A stretch of 54,108 nucleotides of DNA from an uncultured Alphaproteobacteria bacterium. GTDB taxonomy: Bacteria; Pseudomonadota; Alphaproteobacteria; Micropepsales; Micropepsaceae. Of the stretch, positions 31,433 through 39,752 are shown piece by piece. A program made the translations under genes and the position numbers. The notes under the pieces were generated by a model. It did not search any database. It saw nothing but the letters and a program-made list of their open reading frames with translations, and had not been told where the DNA came from. The DNA lies in NCBI GenBank assembly GCA_903837555.1, contig CAILUV010000052.1, forward strand, positions 1 to 54,108, written 5' to 3'. The stretch's first letter is position 1, and every line of letters begins with the position of its first letter.

Positions 31433-33235
31433 ATGCCCATTTATCGCGCCCCGGTCGAAGACTATCGCTTCCTGCTGCACGAAGTGCTCGAGCTGGAAAA
31501 GCATCGCGACCTGCCGGGCTTCGCCGATCTGGATGCGGGACTGGTGGACGATATTCTCGGCAATGCCGGCAAGTTCTGCGAGGAAGTGCTTCAGCCTCTC
31601 AACCAGTCGGGGGACGAAGAAGGCTGTCACTTCCAGAACGGCGCTGTGACCACGCCCAAGGGTTTCAAGGAAGCTTACCAGGCCTATTGCGAAGCAGGCT
31701 GGGGCGGATTGGGCGCGCCGGAATCGGCCGGTGGCGCGGGCATGCCGCACATCATCACCATGGCGGTCAGCGAAATGGGGATGAGCGCCAACCAGTCACT
31801 GGCCATGTATCCCATGCTGACGGCGGGCGCTTATGGCGCGCTGCTGGCGACGGGTGCGGAGTGGATGAAGGAGTCAATCGCGCCCAAAATGGTGTCGGGC
31901 GAATGGGCCGGAACCATGTGCCTGACCGAGCCGCATTGCGGCACCGACCTGCGGCTGATGAAGACCAAGGCGGTCGAGCAGCCCGACGGCACCTACAAGA
32001 TGAAGGGCACCAAGATTTTCATCTCGGGCGGCGACCAGGATCTGACCGGCAACATCATCCACATGGTGATCGCCAAGATCCCGGACGAGAACGGCCAGAT
32101 TCACGACGATCTTTCGACCGTGAATTTCTTCATGGTGCCGAAATTCCTGGTCAATGAAGACGGTACGATGGGCGCGCGCAACGGCGTCAACACCGGCGGC
32201 ATCGAACACAAGATGGGCATCAAGGGCCAGGCGACCTGCGTGCTGAATTTCGACGACGCGATTGCCTGGCGTCTGGGCCCCAAGCCCGAAGCGCCCAAGC
32301 CCGGCGAGAAGCGTTCGTCCTCCGCCGGCATGGCCGGGATGTTCGGCATGATGAATGCGGCACGGCTGGGCGTCGGCATTCAGGGCATCGGGCTGGGCGA
32401 AGTCGCCTACCAGAACGGCTATGCCTATGCCCATGAGCGCCAGGTGGGCCGCGCCCTCACGGGCCCCAAGGAACCCGACAAGCCTGCCGATCTGGAAATC
32501 GTGCATCCCGACGTCAAGAAGATGCTGCTGCAGGCGCGTTCGTTCGTGGAAGGCGCGCGCGCGCTTGCCGCCTGGACCACCCTGCAGATGAGCATCGCGC
32601 AATCCCAGCGGCCGCAGGCGGAAACCGCCGGTATGCTGGCCGACCTGATGACGCCTGTGATCAAGGCCTTCGGCACCGACATGGGTTTCGAAGCGGCCAA
32701 CCTAGGCATGCAGTGCTATGGCGGCCATGGCTATATCCGCGACAATGGCGTGGAGCAGTTCGTGCGCGATGCCCGCATCAACATGGTCTATGAGGGCGCC
32801 AACGGCGTGCAGGCCATGGACCTGGTGGGCCGCAAGCTGGGCCGCAAGGGCGGCGCGGCGCCGATGGCACTGTTCGCGCTGCTGACCGGCTGGATAAGCG
32901 AAAATGAAAAAGAAGAATCCATGAAGCCGTTCGTGGCGGGGGTGAAGCGCGGCACGGAAAACCTGCAGGCCGCCACCATGTGGCTGGCGGCGAACGGCAT
33001 GAAGAATCCCAACGATGCTGGCGCCGGCGCCACCGAGTATCTGCGCATCATGGGCATCACCATGACCGCGCTGATGTGGGGCATGATGGCAAAGGCCAGC
33101 CTTGGAAAAAGTGATCCCCTGCACAAGGACAAGCTGATGTGCGCCCGTTTCTGGATGGAGCGCATGGTGCCGGAATGTCCCATGCTGCTGGAACGCATCC
33201 AGGCCGGCAGCGCCACGATCATGGAACTGGACTAG
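31433..33235 (+). CDS. Acyl-CoA dehydrogenase, DmdC-type
   Basis: 600 residues, the long acyl-CoA dehydrogenase class. Visible features: AGWGGLGAPESAGGAGMP, the FAD/substrate-contact GTMCLTEPHCGTDLRLMKTKA (about 158-178), and the C-terminal CYGGHGYIRDNGVEQFVRDARI followed by MVYEGANGVQAMDLVGRKLG, where the catalytic Glu is expected. This family includes 3-methylmercaptopropionyl-CoA dehydrogenase (DMSP demethylation pathway), but many members oxidise other acyl-CoAs, so the substrate is not certain. The next gene starts at the very next base. Confidence 0.9.
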   Translation: MPIYRAPVEDYRFLLHEVLELEKHRDLPGFADLDAGLVDDILGNAGKFCEEVLQPLNQSGDEEGCHFQNGAVTTPKGFKEAYQAYCEAGWGGLGAPESAGGAGMPHIITMAVSEMGMSANQSLAMYPMLTAGAYGALLATGAEWMKESIAPKMVSGEWAGTMCLTEPHCGTDLRLMKTKAVEQPDGTYKMKGTKIFISGGDQDLTGNIIHMVIAKIPDENGQIHDDLSTVNFFMVPKFLVNEDGTMGARNGVNTGGIEHKMGIKGQATCVLNFDDAIAWRLGPKPEAPKPGEKRSSSAGMAGMFGMMNAARLGVGIQGIGLGEVAYQNGYAYAHERQVGRALTGPKEPDKPADLEIVHPDVKKMLLQARSFVEGARALAAWTTLQMSIAQSQRPQAETAGMLADLMTPVIKAFGTDMGFEAANLGMQCYGGHGYIRDNGVEQFVRDARINMVYEGANGVQAMDLVGRKLGRKGGAAPMALFALLTGWISENEKEESMKPFVAGVKRGTENLQAATMWLAANGMKNPNDAGAGATEYLRIMGITMTALMWGMMAKASLGKSDPLHKDKLMCARFWMERMVPECPMLLERIQAGSATIMELD

Positions 33236-33967
33236 GTGAACCACGACCCCAGGCCGCATCCGGACGATGACGGAAAAGGCCCGCGCCTTGGCCTGTATCT
33301 GTGGCTGGGGGCGCTGGCCGGCATCGCGCTGCTGGTCTTTGTTCTGGTGCGCGCCTTTCCGGATGAGAACCACTTCAGCAATCCCGACCTGATCCGGATT
33401 CTGGGCGTGCTGGCGCTGGTTTCCAGCAGTCTTCTGTTCGTGCGCCAGTTCAAAGTCAAAGAGGTTGTCCGCAACGTCCTGTTGTGGCTGGGCGTGGCGG
33501 CGGTTCTGATGCTGGCTTTTTCCTATCAGGACGAACTGGCCAGCATCGGACAGCGGCTGCGCGCCGACCTGATCCCCGGCACCCCGCGCCAGACAGCGGC
33601 GGGCGAGATGGAGATTTCCGCCAGCGAGGGCGGCGGCTTTCACGCCAATGGCACGGTGAACGGCACAGCGGTGCGCTTCCTGGTCGATACCGGCGCCAGC
33701 TCGATCGTGCTCAGCCCGCAGGATGCCAAACGCCTGGGCATCGATCTGGACAGCCTGGTCTTCAACCGCGCTTATGAGACGGCCAACGGCATCGGTTATG
33801 GCGCGTCCGCCACGGTCGATGAACTAACCCTGGGCCATATCCGGCTGACCAATGTGCCGGTTTCCATCAATCAGGCCCCGATGCGATCGTCGCTGCTGGG
33901 CATGACCTTCCTCAACCGGATGAAGTCCTTCAACATCAGCGGCCGAAAACTGGTGCTGCGCTACTAG
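33236..33967 (+). CDS. Membrane-anchored retropepsin-like aspartic protease (TIGR02281 family)
   Basis: 243 residues, GTG start directly after the dehydrogenase stop. Three hydrophobic segments near the N-terminus (about 19-41, 54-68, 81-95) precede a periplasmic domain with FLVDTGASSIVLSP (catalytic Asp-Thr-Gly, about residue 155) and the flap-to-end region SSLLGMTFLNRMKSFNISG. Clan AA proteases of this type are retropepsin-like and act as dimers; substrates are mostly unknown. The zero-base gap implies translational coupling with an enzyme of unrelated function. Confidence 0.88.
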   Translation: MNHDPRPHPDDDGKGPRLGLYLWLGALAGIALLVFVLVRAFPDENHFSNPDLIRILGVLALVSSSLLFVRQFKVKEVVRNVLLWLGVAAVLMLAFSYQDELASIGQRLRADLIPGTPRQTAAGEMEISASEGGGFHANGTVNGTAVRFLVDTGASSIVLSPQDAKRLGIDLDSLVFNRAYETANGIGYGASATVDELTLGHIRLTNVPVSINQAPMRSSLLGMTFLNRMKSFNISGRKLVLRY

Positions 33968-33978
33968 GGCATGGGTGC

Positions 33979-35490
33979 ATGAAGCAGATGCTCAAAGGCG
34001 CGGCGCTGGCCGCCCTGCTCGCTTGGCCCGCCACCGCCCAGGAACCGCCCCGCGCCCGCGTCGCGCAAGGCGAACTGTCCGGCACGCGCGAGCGGGGCGT
34101 CGATGCCTTCCTCAATGTGCCTTTCGCCGCCGTGCCGGTGAGCGCGCTGCGCTGGAAAGCCGCGCAGACACCACCCGCCTGGCAGGGGGTGCGCGACGCC
34201 AGCAAGCTTGGCCCCGCCTGCCTGCAGGGCGACGCCAAGCCGCTGGGCCCGTGGTCGATGGAGTATCTGGCCAGTCCGCCTTACAGCGAGGACTGCCTGA
34301 ACCTGAATGTCTGGACCACGGCCAAACCGGGCGCGGGCCAGGCGGTGGTGCTGTTCGTGCCGGGTGGCGGCTTCAATGCGGGCGGCGGCGACGTGCCGAT
34401 CTACAACGGCGCCAACATGGCGCGTCAGGGCGTCGTGGTGGTGACCATGAACTACCGGCTGACCGCAGCTGGCTTTTTGACCCACCCGGAACTGACCAGG
34501 GAAGCGGGTCATTCCGGCAATTACGGTTTGACGGACGTGATCGCGGCGCTGTCATGGATCAAGGCCAACATCGCAGCCTTTGGCGGCGATCCCGCCAAGG
34601 TGACGGTGATGGGCCAGTCGGCGGGCGCGGGGGCGATCAATGCTCTGCTGCGCTCACCGCTGGCCAAGGATCTGTTTCGCGCCGCCATCCTGAACAGCGG
34701 CATGCGGCTGGGCACGGCCTGGCAGCCAAGCGCCGAGCGCGAGGCCGCCGGGGTGGAATGGGCCCAGAGCAAGGGCGCCACGACCCTGGCGCAGCTTCGC
34801 GCCCTGCCCGCCTCTGCGTTGGTGCCGACCGACCCGGCGTCTTTCCGTTTTCGTCCCACTGCCGACGGGCATGTCGTGCCGTCCGCGAAAGCACCGATCC
34901 TGCACGACGTTCCGGTGCTGACGGGATGGAATCTGGGGGAAGGCGCGCTGCCCCCCGGCAAGCTGATGAACCAGCCTGTCACACGCGCGGAATTTGAATC
35001 TTGGGCCAACACGCAACTGGGCAGCGATGGCAAGGAGTTGCTGGCGCTCTATCCCTCCGGCGACGATGCCCGCGCGGCAATGCATGCCGCCGGGCATGAC
35101 AGCCTGATCATGAACAGCCAGGGATGGGCGGCGGCGCGCGGCGGCCGCACGCCACTCTACTTCTTCGACTTCGAACATGTGATGCCCGGCGCGCAGGCGC
35201 TGACCCATGGCAGCTATCACACCTCGGAACTTCCTTACGTGTTCGATACGCTGCACGCCCTGCCCCGCCCCTGGACCGACACCGACCACAAGGTGGCCGC
35301 GACGATGCAGGCCTACTTTGTGAACTTCATCAAGACGGGAGATCCCAATGGCGGCAACCTGCCGCGCTGGCAGGCCTTCGATGCCGCCAAGAGCGACGTG
35401 ATGACGCTGGGCGCCGCGCCCGGCATGCGGCCGGCGGTGGATGCGGCCAAGGCCGGCTTCTTCCGGCGGGTCAACGCCAAGGCCAACTGA
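33979..35490 (+). CDS. Secreted type-B carboxylesterase
   Basis: 503 residues. Signal peptide ending near PATA-QE. Carboxylesterase type B motifs: SEDCLNLNVW (about residue 104), FVPGGGFNAGG where HGGGF is usual (oxyanion hole), nucleophile elbow VTVMGQSAGAGA (Ser about residue 214), and GSYHTSELPYVFDTL carrying the catalytic His. It hydrolyses esters of unknown nature outside the inner membrane. The change of the conserved His to Pro before GGGF is a mild departure that may affect specificity. Confidence 0.9.
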   Translation: MKQMLKGAALAALLAWPATAQEPPRARVAQGELSGTRERGVDAFLNVPFAAVPVSALRWKAAQTPPAWQGVRDASKLGPACLQGDAKPLGPWSMEYLASPPYSEDCLNLNVWTTAKPGAGQAVVLFVPGGGFNAGGGDVPIYNGANMARQGVVVVTMNYRLTAAGFLTHPELTREAGHSGNYGLTDVIAALSWIKANIAAFGGDPAKVTVMGQSAGAGAINALLRSPLAKDLFRAAILNSGMRLGTAWQPSAEREAAGVEWAQSKGATTLAQLRALPASALVPTDPASFRFRPTADGHVVPSAKAPILHDVPVLTGWNLGEGALPPGKLMNQPVTRAEFESWANTQLGSDGKELLALYPSGDDARAAMHAAGHDSLIMNSQGWAAARGGRTPLYFFDFEHVMPGAQALTHGSYHTSELPYVFDTLHALPRPWTDTDHKVAATMQAYFVNFIKTGDPNGGNLPRWQAFDAAKSDVMTLGAAPGMRPAVDAAKAGFFRRVNAKAN

Positions 35491-35498
35491 AAACGCAC

Positions 35499-35526
35499 AC
35501 GGCGCGCGGGTTGCCCGGCGCGCCGT
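35499..35526. terminator. Hairpin between convergent genes
   Basis: ACGGCGCGC (35499-35507) pairs with GCGCGCCGT (35518-35526) around a 10-base loop, between the esterase stop and the end of the small convergent gene. No T run, so a bidirectional Rho-dependent-type pause is more likely than an intrinsic terminator. Confidence 0.5.
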
Positions 35527-35549
35527 TCGTGATCTCAAATTCAACCGTC

Positions 35550-35798
35550 TTACGGGTTGGTGTTCGTGGTCGACGGCGTGCTCTTGCCGTCGCCCTGCGT
35601 GGTCGAGGCGATGGCGGCAATGGCGCCGGCCACAACCAGGATGCCCACCACCAGCAGCACGCCGCCGGTTTCGATCTGGGCCTGCTTCACGCCGGCAGGC
35701 TTGCCGGGCGTCAAAAGGCCAGCCGTCGGGGCTTCCGCCGCAATGGCGCTGGAAAAAGTCATGGTCGCGGCCAGAACCGCAGCACAAATCGCACGCAT
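35550..35798 (-). CDS. Small exported or membrane protein, unknown function
   Basis: 82 residues: signal peptide MRAICAAVLAATMTFSSAIA, a short spacer (PTAGLLTPGKPAGVKQAQI), a hydrophobic segment GGVLLVVGILVVAGAIAAIA and a Thr/Asn/Ser-rich tail. GGAG 9 bases before the ATG. Similar short proteins of unknown function occur widely in Alphaproteobacteria. It is convergent with the esterase and separated from the end of mfd by about 105 bases. Confidence 0.68.
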   Translation of the reverse strand: MRAICAAVLAATMTFSSAIAAEAPTAGLLTPGKPAGVKQAQIETGGVLLVVGILVVAGAIAAIASTTQGDGKSTPSTTNTNP

Positions 35799-35878
35799 CT
35801 TTAAGTCTCCGAATTCGATGACCCGATTGTGCGCTGAGGAACCTTAACAAAAGCCTAGAGAGGCCGGGTTTCCTCTAC

Positions 35879-35905
35879 GAAAAGTCGCTGTTTTGCGGAC
35901 TTTTC
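35879..35905 (-). terminator. Terminator of the sdhE-mfd operon
   Basis: On the minus strand GAAAAGTCCGC AAAACA GCGACTTTTC folds into a stem (GAAAAGT/ACTTTTC and CGC/GCG, one bulged C) immediately after the mfd stop codon. The 3' arm ends in a T-rich stretch. Confidence 0.6.
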
Positions 35906-38900
35906 TAGGCAACCGCCAGCTTGGCCAACTGTCCCAGCAACGCCTTGGCGCCTTTCAGACGGTCATCTGGGGTTGGCCAGTCGCGGCTAACCACCACCTT
36001 CTGGTCGGGCCGCACCCTCATGGTGCCGCTGTGCTGACTGATGAACTGGATCAGCTTCAGCGGATTGGCGAAGGCGTTGCCCCGGAAGGCGACCGTGCCG
36101 CCCTTGGGACCGGCATCGATCTTTTCCACGCCGGCCTGCTTGGCAAGCTGCTTGATGGTGACGATTTCCAGCAGGTGCTTCACTTCGTCCGGAAGCGGCC
36201 CGAAGCGGTCGATCAGTTCGGCGGCGAAGCGGTCGATGTCCGTGGCCGTCTCGATCGACGCCAGGCGGCGATAGAGCGACATGCGAACATTGAGGTCGGC
36301 GACATAGCTTTCGGGGATCAGCACCGAAGCTCCCACATTGATGGTGGGCGACCACTGGTCGGTAACCTCGGAACCGCCGCCCTCCTTCAGGCCCGACACA
36401 GCTTCTTCCAGCATCTCCTGATACAGTTCGATGCCGACTTCGCGCACATGGCCCGACTGTTCCTCGCCCAGAAGATTGCCGGCGCCGCGGATATCCATGT
36501 CATGGCTGGCGACGGAGAAACCGGCGCCGAGCTGGTCGAGCGATTGCAGCACTTCCAGGCGGCGGGTGGCGGTTTCGGTCAGCTTCTTTTCGGCGGGCGT
36601 GGTCAGATAGGCATAGGCCCGCTGCTTGGAGCGGCCGATGCGGCCACGCAGCTGATAGAGCTGCGACAGGCCGAACATGTCCGCCCGCTGTACAATGAGC
36701 GTGTTGGCGGTGGGAATATCCAGGCCGGATTCCACGATGTTGGTGGAGACCAGCACATCCACCTTGCGCTCGTAAAAGGCGGTCATCACCTCTTCCAGCA
36801 CGGTGGGAGACATCTGGCCATGGGCCAGCGCCGCTTTCACTTCCGGCACCACTTCCTTGAGGAATATTTCCGCCTCGCGCAGATCGGCGATGCGGGGCGC
36901 GACGAAGAAGGACTGGCCGCCGCGATAATGCTCGCGAAGCAAGGCTTCGCGCACCACCAGCGGGTCGAACGGCGTCACGAAGGTGCGCACCGCCAGACGG
37001 TCGATGGGCGGGGTGGTGATCAGCGACAGGTCGCGCACGCCCGATAGCGCCAGTTGCAGGGTGCGCGGAATGGGCGTGGCCGTCAGGGTCAGCACATGAA
37101 CATCGGCCTTCAGGTTCTTCAACCGCTCCTTGTGCACGACGCCGAAATGCTGCTCCTCGTCCACGATCACCAGGCCCAGCCGCTTGAACTTGATGCTTTC
37201 GGCCAGCAGGGCGTGGGTGCCGACCACGATGTCGACCGTGCCTTCGTCCAGCGCCGCCTTGGTTTCCGCCGCGTCCTTCGGCGTCACGAAACGCGACAAC
37301 TGGCGCACCTTGAGCGGGAAGCCGGCAAAGCGTTCGGCGAAGCTGCGGAAATGCTGGCGCGCCAGCAAAGTCGTCGGCACCACCACCGCCACCTGCTCGC
37401 CTGCCATGGCTGCGACGAAAGCGGCGCGCATCGCCACTTCGGTCTTGCCGAAGCCGACATCGCCGCACACCAGCCGATCCATCGGCCGGCCGGCGGCCAG
37501 ATCGCCCACCACTTCGCCGATGGCGCGTTCCTGGTCTTCGGTTTCCTGATAGGGGAAACGCGCCGCGAATTCGTCATACAGCCCGCTGGGCGGTTCGACC
37601 GGCGGCAGGGATTTGAGCTGGCGGGCGGCGGCGATCTTGATCAGCTCGGCGGCGATGGCGCGCACCCGCTCCTTCATCTTCGCCTTGCGCAACTGCCAGC
37701 CCGCGCCGCCCAGGCGGTCAAGCTGGGCACCCTCGTCCGAACCGTAGCGCGTCAGCAGCTCGACATTCTCGACCGGCAGGAACAGCTTGCCGCCGTCATA
37801 CTGCAATTCCAGGCAGTCATGCGGCGCGCCCAGCGCGTCGATCGCTTTGAGGCCCAGATAGCGGGCCACGCCGTGCTCGATATGGGTGACCAGATCGCCC
37901 GGCGTCAGAGAAGAGGCTTCGGCGATGAAGTTCTGCGCCCGGCGCGCGCGCGAGGCGGCGCGCACCATGCGGTCGCCCAGCACATCCTGTTCGCTGAGGA
38001 CGGCGAAACCCGGCGCTTCAAAGCCGCGCTCGATGCCAAGGCAGGCAATGGCGAAGGCCGCGCTGTCCAGCTTCAGCGCGTCAGGCCAGTTACCCACCTT
38101 GCGGATCGGCGTCAGGCCATGATCGGACATTACCCCGCCCATGCGCTCGGCCGAACCATCGGTCCAGCTCGCCACCAGCACGCGCTTGCCGCCTGCCTGC
38201 TGCGCCTTGAGATGATCGGCCGCGGCCTGAAAGACGTTCACGCTGCCGCGCTGCTGCGCTTCCTGCTGGCGCTCCGGCGCGAAATCGCGGCCCTGCTTGC
38301 CGCCGGCATCGACGCTGTTGGTGTTTTCCGGCGCCTGGAAAGGCGTGAGGTCGCGCACGATGTTTTTGGACAACGCCGCTTTCCAGTCGGCGTCTGACAG
38401 ATACAGCGTTTCCGGCTTCAGCGGTTTGTAGGGCGGGCCCTTGATGGCATGCTTTTCGTCCTTGGCGTGCCGGAACTGCTCGCGGGTTTCGTAATAGTCG
38501 CGCACCAGTTCCAGCCGCGCAGCCTTGGATTCTTCGGCCTGATGCCCCAGCAGCACCAGGCAGCGCGGCAGGTAATCGAACAGTGTGTCGAGATGGTCGT
38601 AGAACAGCGGCAGCCAGTGTTCCATGCCTTGGGTCTTGCGGCCGGCACTGACCGATTCATATAGCGGGTCGTCGCCCGCCGCGCCGAACGCCGCCACGTA
38701 ACCACTGCGGAACCGGCTGATAGCCTCGGCGTTCAAAGGCGCTTCGCTGGCCGGCAACAACGCGACCTCGGCAACCGCCGACTTGTCGGACAATTGCGTC
38801 TCGGCATCGAAGCGGCGAATGGCGTCCAGCGTCGAGCCGAAGAAGTCCAGCCGCAGCGGCTGTTCCTCGCCCGGCGGCCACAAATCGACGATGCCGCCGC

Positions 38901-39393
38901 GCAGCGCGAAGTCGCCCGGCTCGCGTACCGTGCCGGCGCGGACATAGCCATTGCCGGACAGGAAGGCGACAAGCGCGTCGCGGTCCACCTCCGCTCCGTT
39001 CTTGGCCGCGAAGCTGGCGTTTGCAATGGCGTCCCTGGGCGGCACCCGCTGCAGCAGCGCGTTGACCGTAGTGACGATGACGCAGACTTGATCAGGCTTG
39101 CGCGTCAACGCCGCCAGGGTGGCAAGACGGCGGCTCTCGATATCCGGCTTGGGTGACACCCGGTCGTAGGGCAGACAGTCCCAGGCGGGAAAATCCAGCA
39201 CCGTCATCGACGGCGCGAAGAAGGCGATGCCTCGCGCCAGCGCATCGGCCTGGATATCGTCCTGCGCCACGAACAGCACGGGGCCGCCGCGCCGCTTTGC
39301 GGCTTCCGCCGCGAGGTATGCGTCATAACCCTGTGGCGTGCCTGAAACCGTCAGGCGGCCCTGCTGCTTGGCGATGTAATCCAGGCGATCCAT
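35905..39393 (-). CDS. mfd: Transcription-repair coupling factor Mfd
   Basis: 1162 residues. Mfd removes RNA polymerase stalled at DNA lesions and recruits UvrA. The UvrB-like N-terminal domains (FALRGGIVDLWPPGEEQPLRL), the RNA polymerase interaction domain (THIEHGVARYLGLKAID, about 500) and the RecG-like helicase (Walker [61 protein letters not shown]) are all in order, followed by the C-terminal D7 region. ATG at 39393 overlaps the sdhE stop as TGATG, so this start is preferred to a Met 11 codons upstream. Confidence 0.97.
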   Translation of the reverse strand: MDRLDYIAKQQGRLTVSGTPQGYDAYLAAEAAKRRGGPVLFVAQDDIQADALARGIAFFAPSMTVLDFPAWDCLPYDRVSPKPDIESRRLATLAALTRKPDQVCVIVTTVNALLQRVPPRDAIANASFAAKNGAEVDRDALVAFLSGNGYVRAGTVREPGDFALRGGIVDLWPPGEEQPLRLDFFGSTLDAIRRFDAETQLSDKSAVAEVALLPASEAPLNAEAISRFRSGYVAAFGAAGDDPLYESVSAGRKTQGMEHWLPLFYDHLDTLFDYLPRCLVLLGHQAEESKAARLELVRDYYETREQFRHAKDEKHAIKGPPYKPLKPETLYLSDADWKAALSKNIVRDLTPFQAPENTNSVDAGGKQGRDFAPERQQEAQQRGSVNVFQAAADHLKAQQAGGKRVLVASWTDGSAERMGGVMSDHGLTPIRKVGNWPDALKLDSAAFAIACLGIERGFEAPGFAVLSEQDVLGDRMVRAASRARRAQNFIAEASSLTPGDLVTHIEHGVARYLGLKAIDALGAPHDCLELQYDGGKLFLPVENVELLTRYGSDEGAQLDRLGGAGWQLRKAKMKERVRAIAAELIKIAAARQLKSLPPVEPPSGLYDEFAARFPYQETEDQERAIGEVVGDLAAGRPMDRLVCGDVGFGKTEVAMRAAFVAAMAGEQVAVVVPTTLLARQHFRSFAERFAGFPLKVRQLSRFVTPKDAAETKAALDEGTVDIVVGTHALLAESIKFKRLGLVIVDEEQHFGVVHKERLKNLKADVHVLTLTATPIPRTLQLALSGVRDLSLITTPPIDRLAVRTFVTPFDPLVVREALLREHYRGGQSFFVAPRIADLREAEIFLKEVVPEVKAALAHGQMSPTVLEEVMTAFYERKVDVLVSTNIVESGLDIPTANTLIVQRADMFGLSQLYQLRGRIGRSKQRAYAYLTTPAEKKLTETATRRLEVLQSLDQLGAGFSVASHDMDIRGAGNLLGEEQSGHVREVGIELYQEMLEEAVSGLKEGGGSEVTDQWSPTINVGASVLIPESYVADLNVRMSLYRRLASIETATDIDRFAAELIDRFGPLPDEVKHLLEIVTIKQLAKQAGVEKIDAGPKGGTVAFRGNAFANPLKLIQFISQHSGTMRVRPDQKVVVSRDWPTPDDRLKGAKALLGQLAKLAVA

Positions 39394-39689
39394 CAGGCGC
39401 CCCAGCGCGGGTTCTTCTGTTCGCAAACGGCCTTGAGACCCGCAAACACCGGATTGTCATATTCGGCCGGGACATCCACTGCGCCGCGCAGCCAGGCATA
39501 GACCTCCTGATCCGGCGCGGTGAGCAACGCTTCAAACTGGTCGAGACCCAATTCATCCAGGCGGGCCAGATGGCTGTCGGCATAGGCGCCGAAGATCAGG
39601 TCGACCTCCTTGAAGCCGCGCCGCTGGGCCCGAAACAAAAGCCGTTTCCGGCGGTTCTCCGAAGAGCCACCCTGTTCCACGTCATCCAT
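39393..39689 (-). CDS. sdhE: SdhE, FAD assembly factor (succinate dehydrogenase)
   Basis: 98 residues. RRGFKEVDLIFGAYADSHLA contains the RGxxE signature of SdhE/Sdh5, which promotes covalent flavinylation of SdhA. Length and helical pattern (LDQFEALLTAPDQEVYAWL) match. It is co-transcribed with mfd (TGATG overlap) and divergent from recG with 63 bases between them. sdhE next to mfd and recG is a familiar alphaproteobacterial neighbourhood. Confidence 0.93.
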   Translation of the reverse strand: MDDVEQGGSSENRRKRLLFRAQRRGFKEVDLIFGAYADSHLARLDELGLDQFEALLTAPDQEVYAWLRGAVDVPAEYDNPVFAGLKAVCEQKNPRWGA

Positions 39690-39752
39690 GGGGCGGGATA
39701 TAGCCAGTGCCCGCTTTCAGAACAACCGGTTCCCCCTATTATCGTCCCTGCC

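Noticed and set aside
39153-39752. Upstream extension of recG by 200 codons
   Set aside because: It is antisense to mfd and sdhE and lacks homology; the RecG wedge domain begins at 39753.
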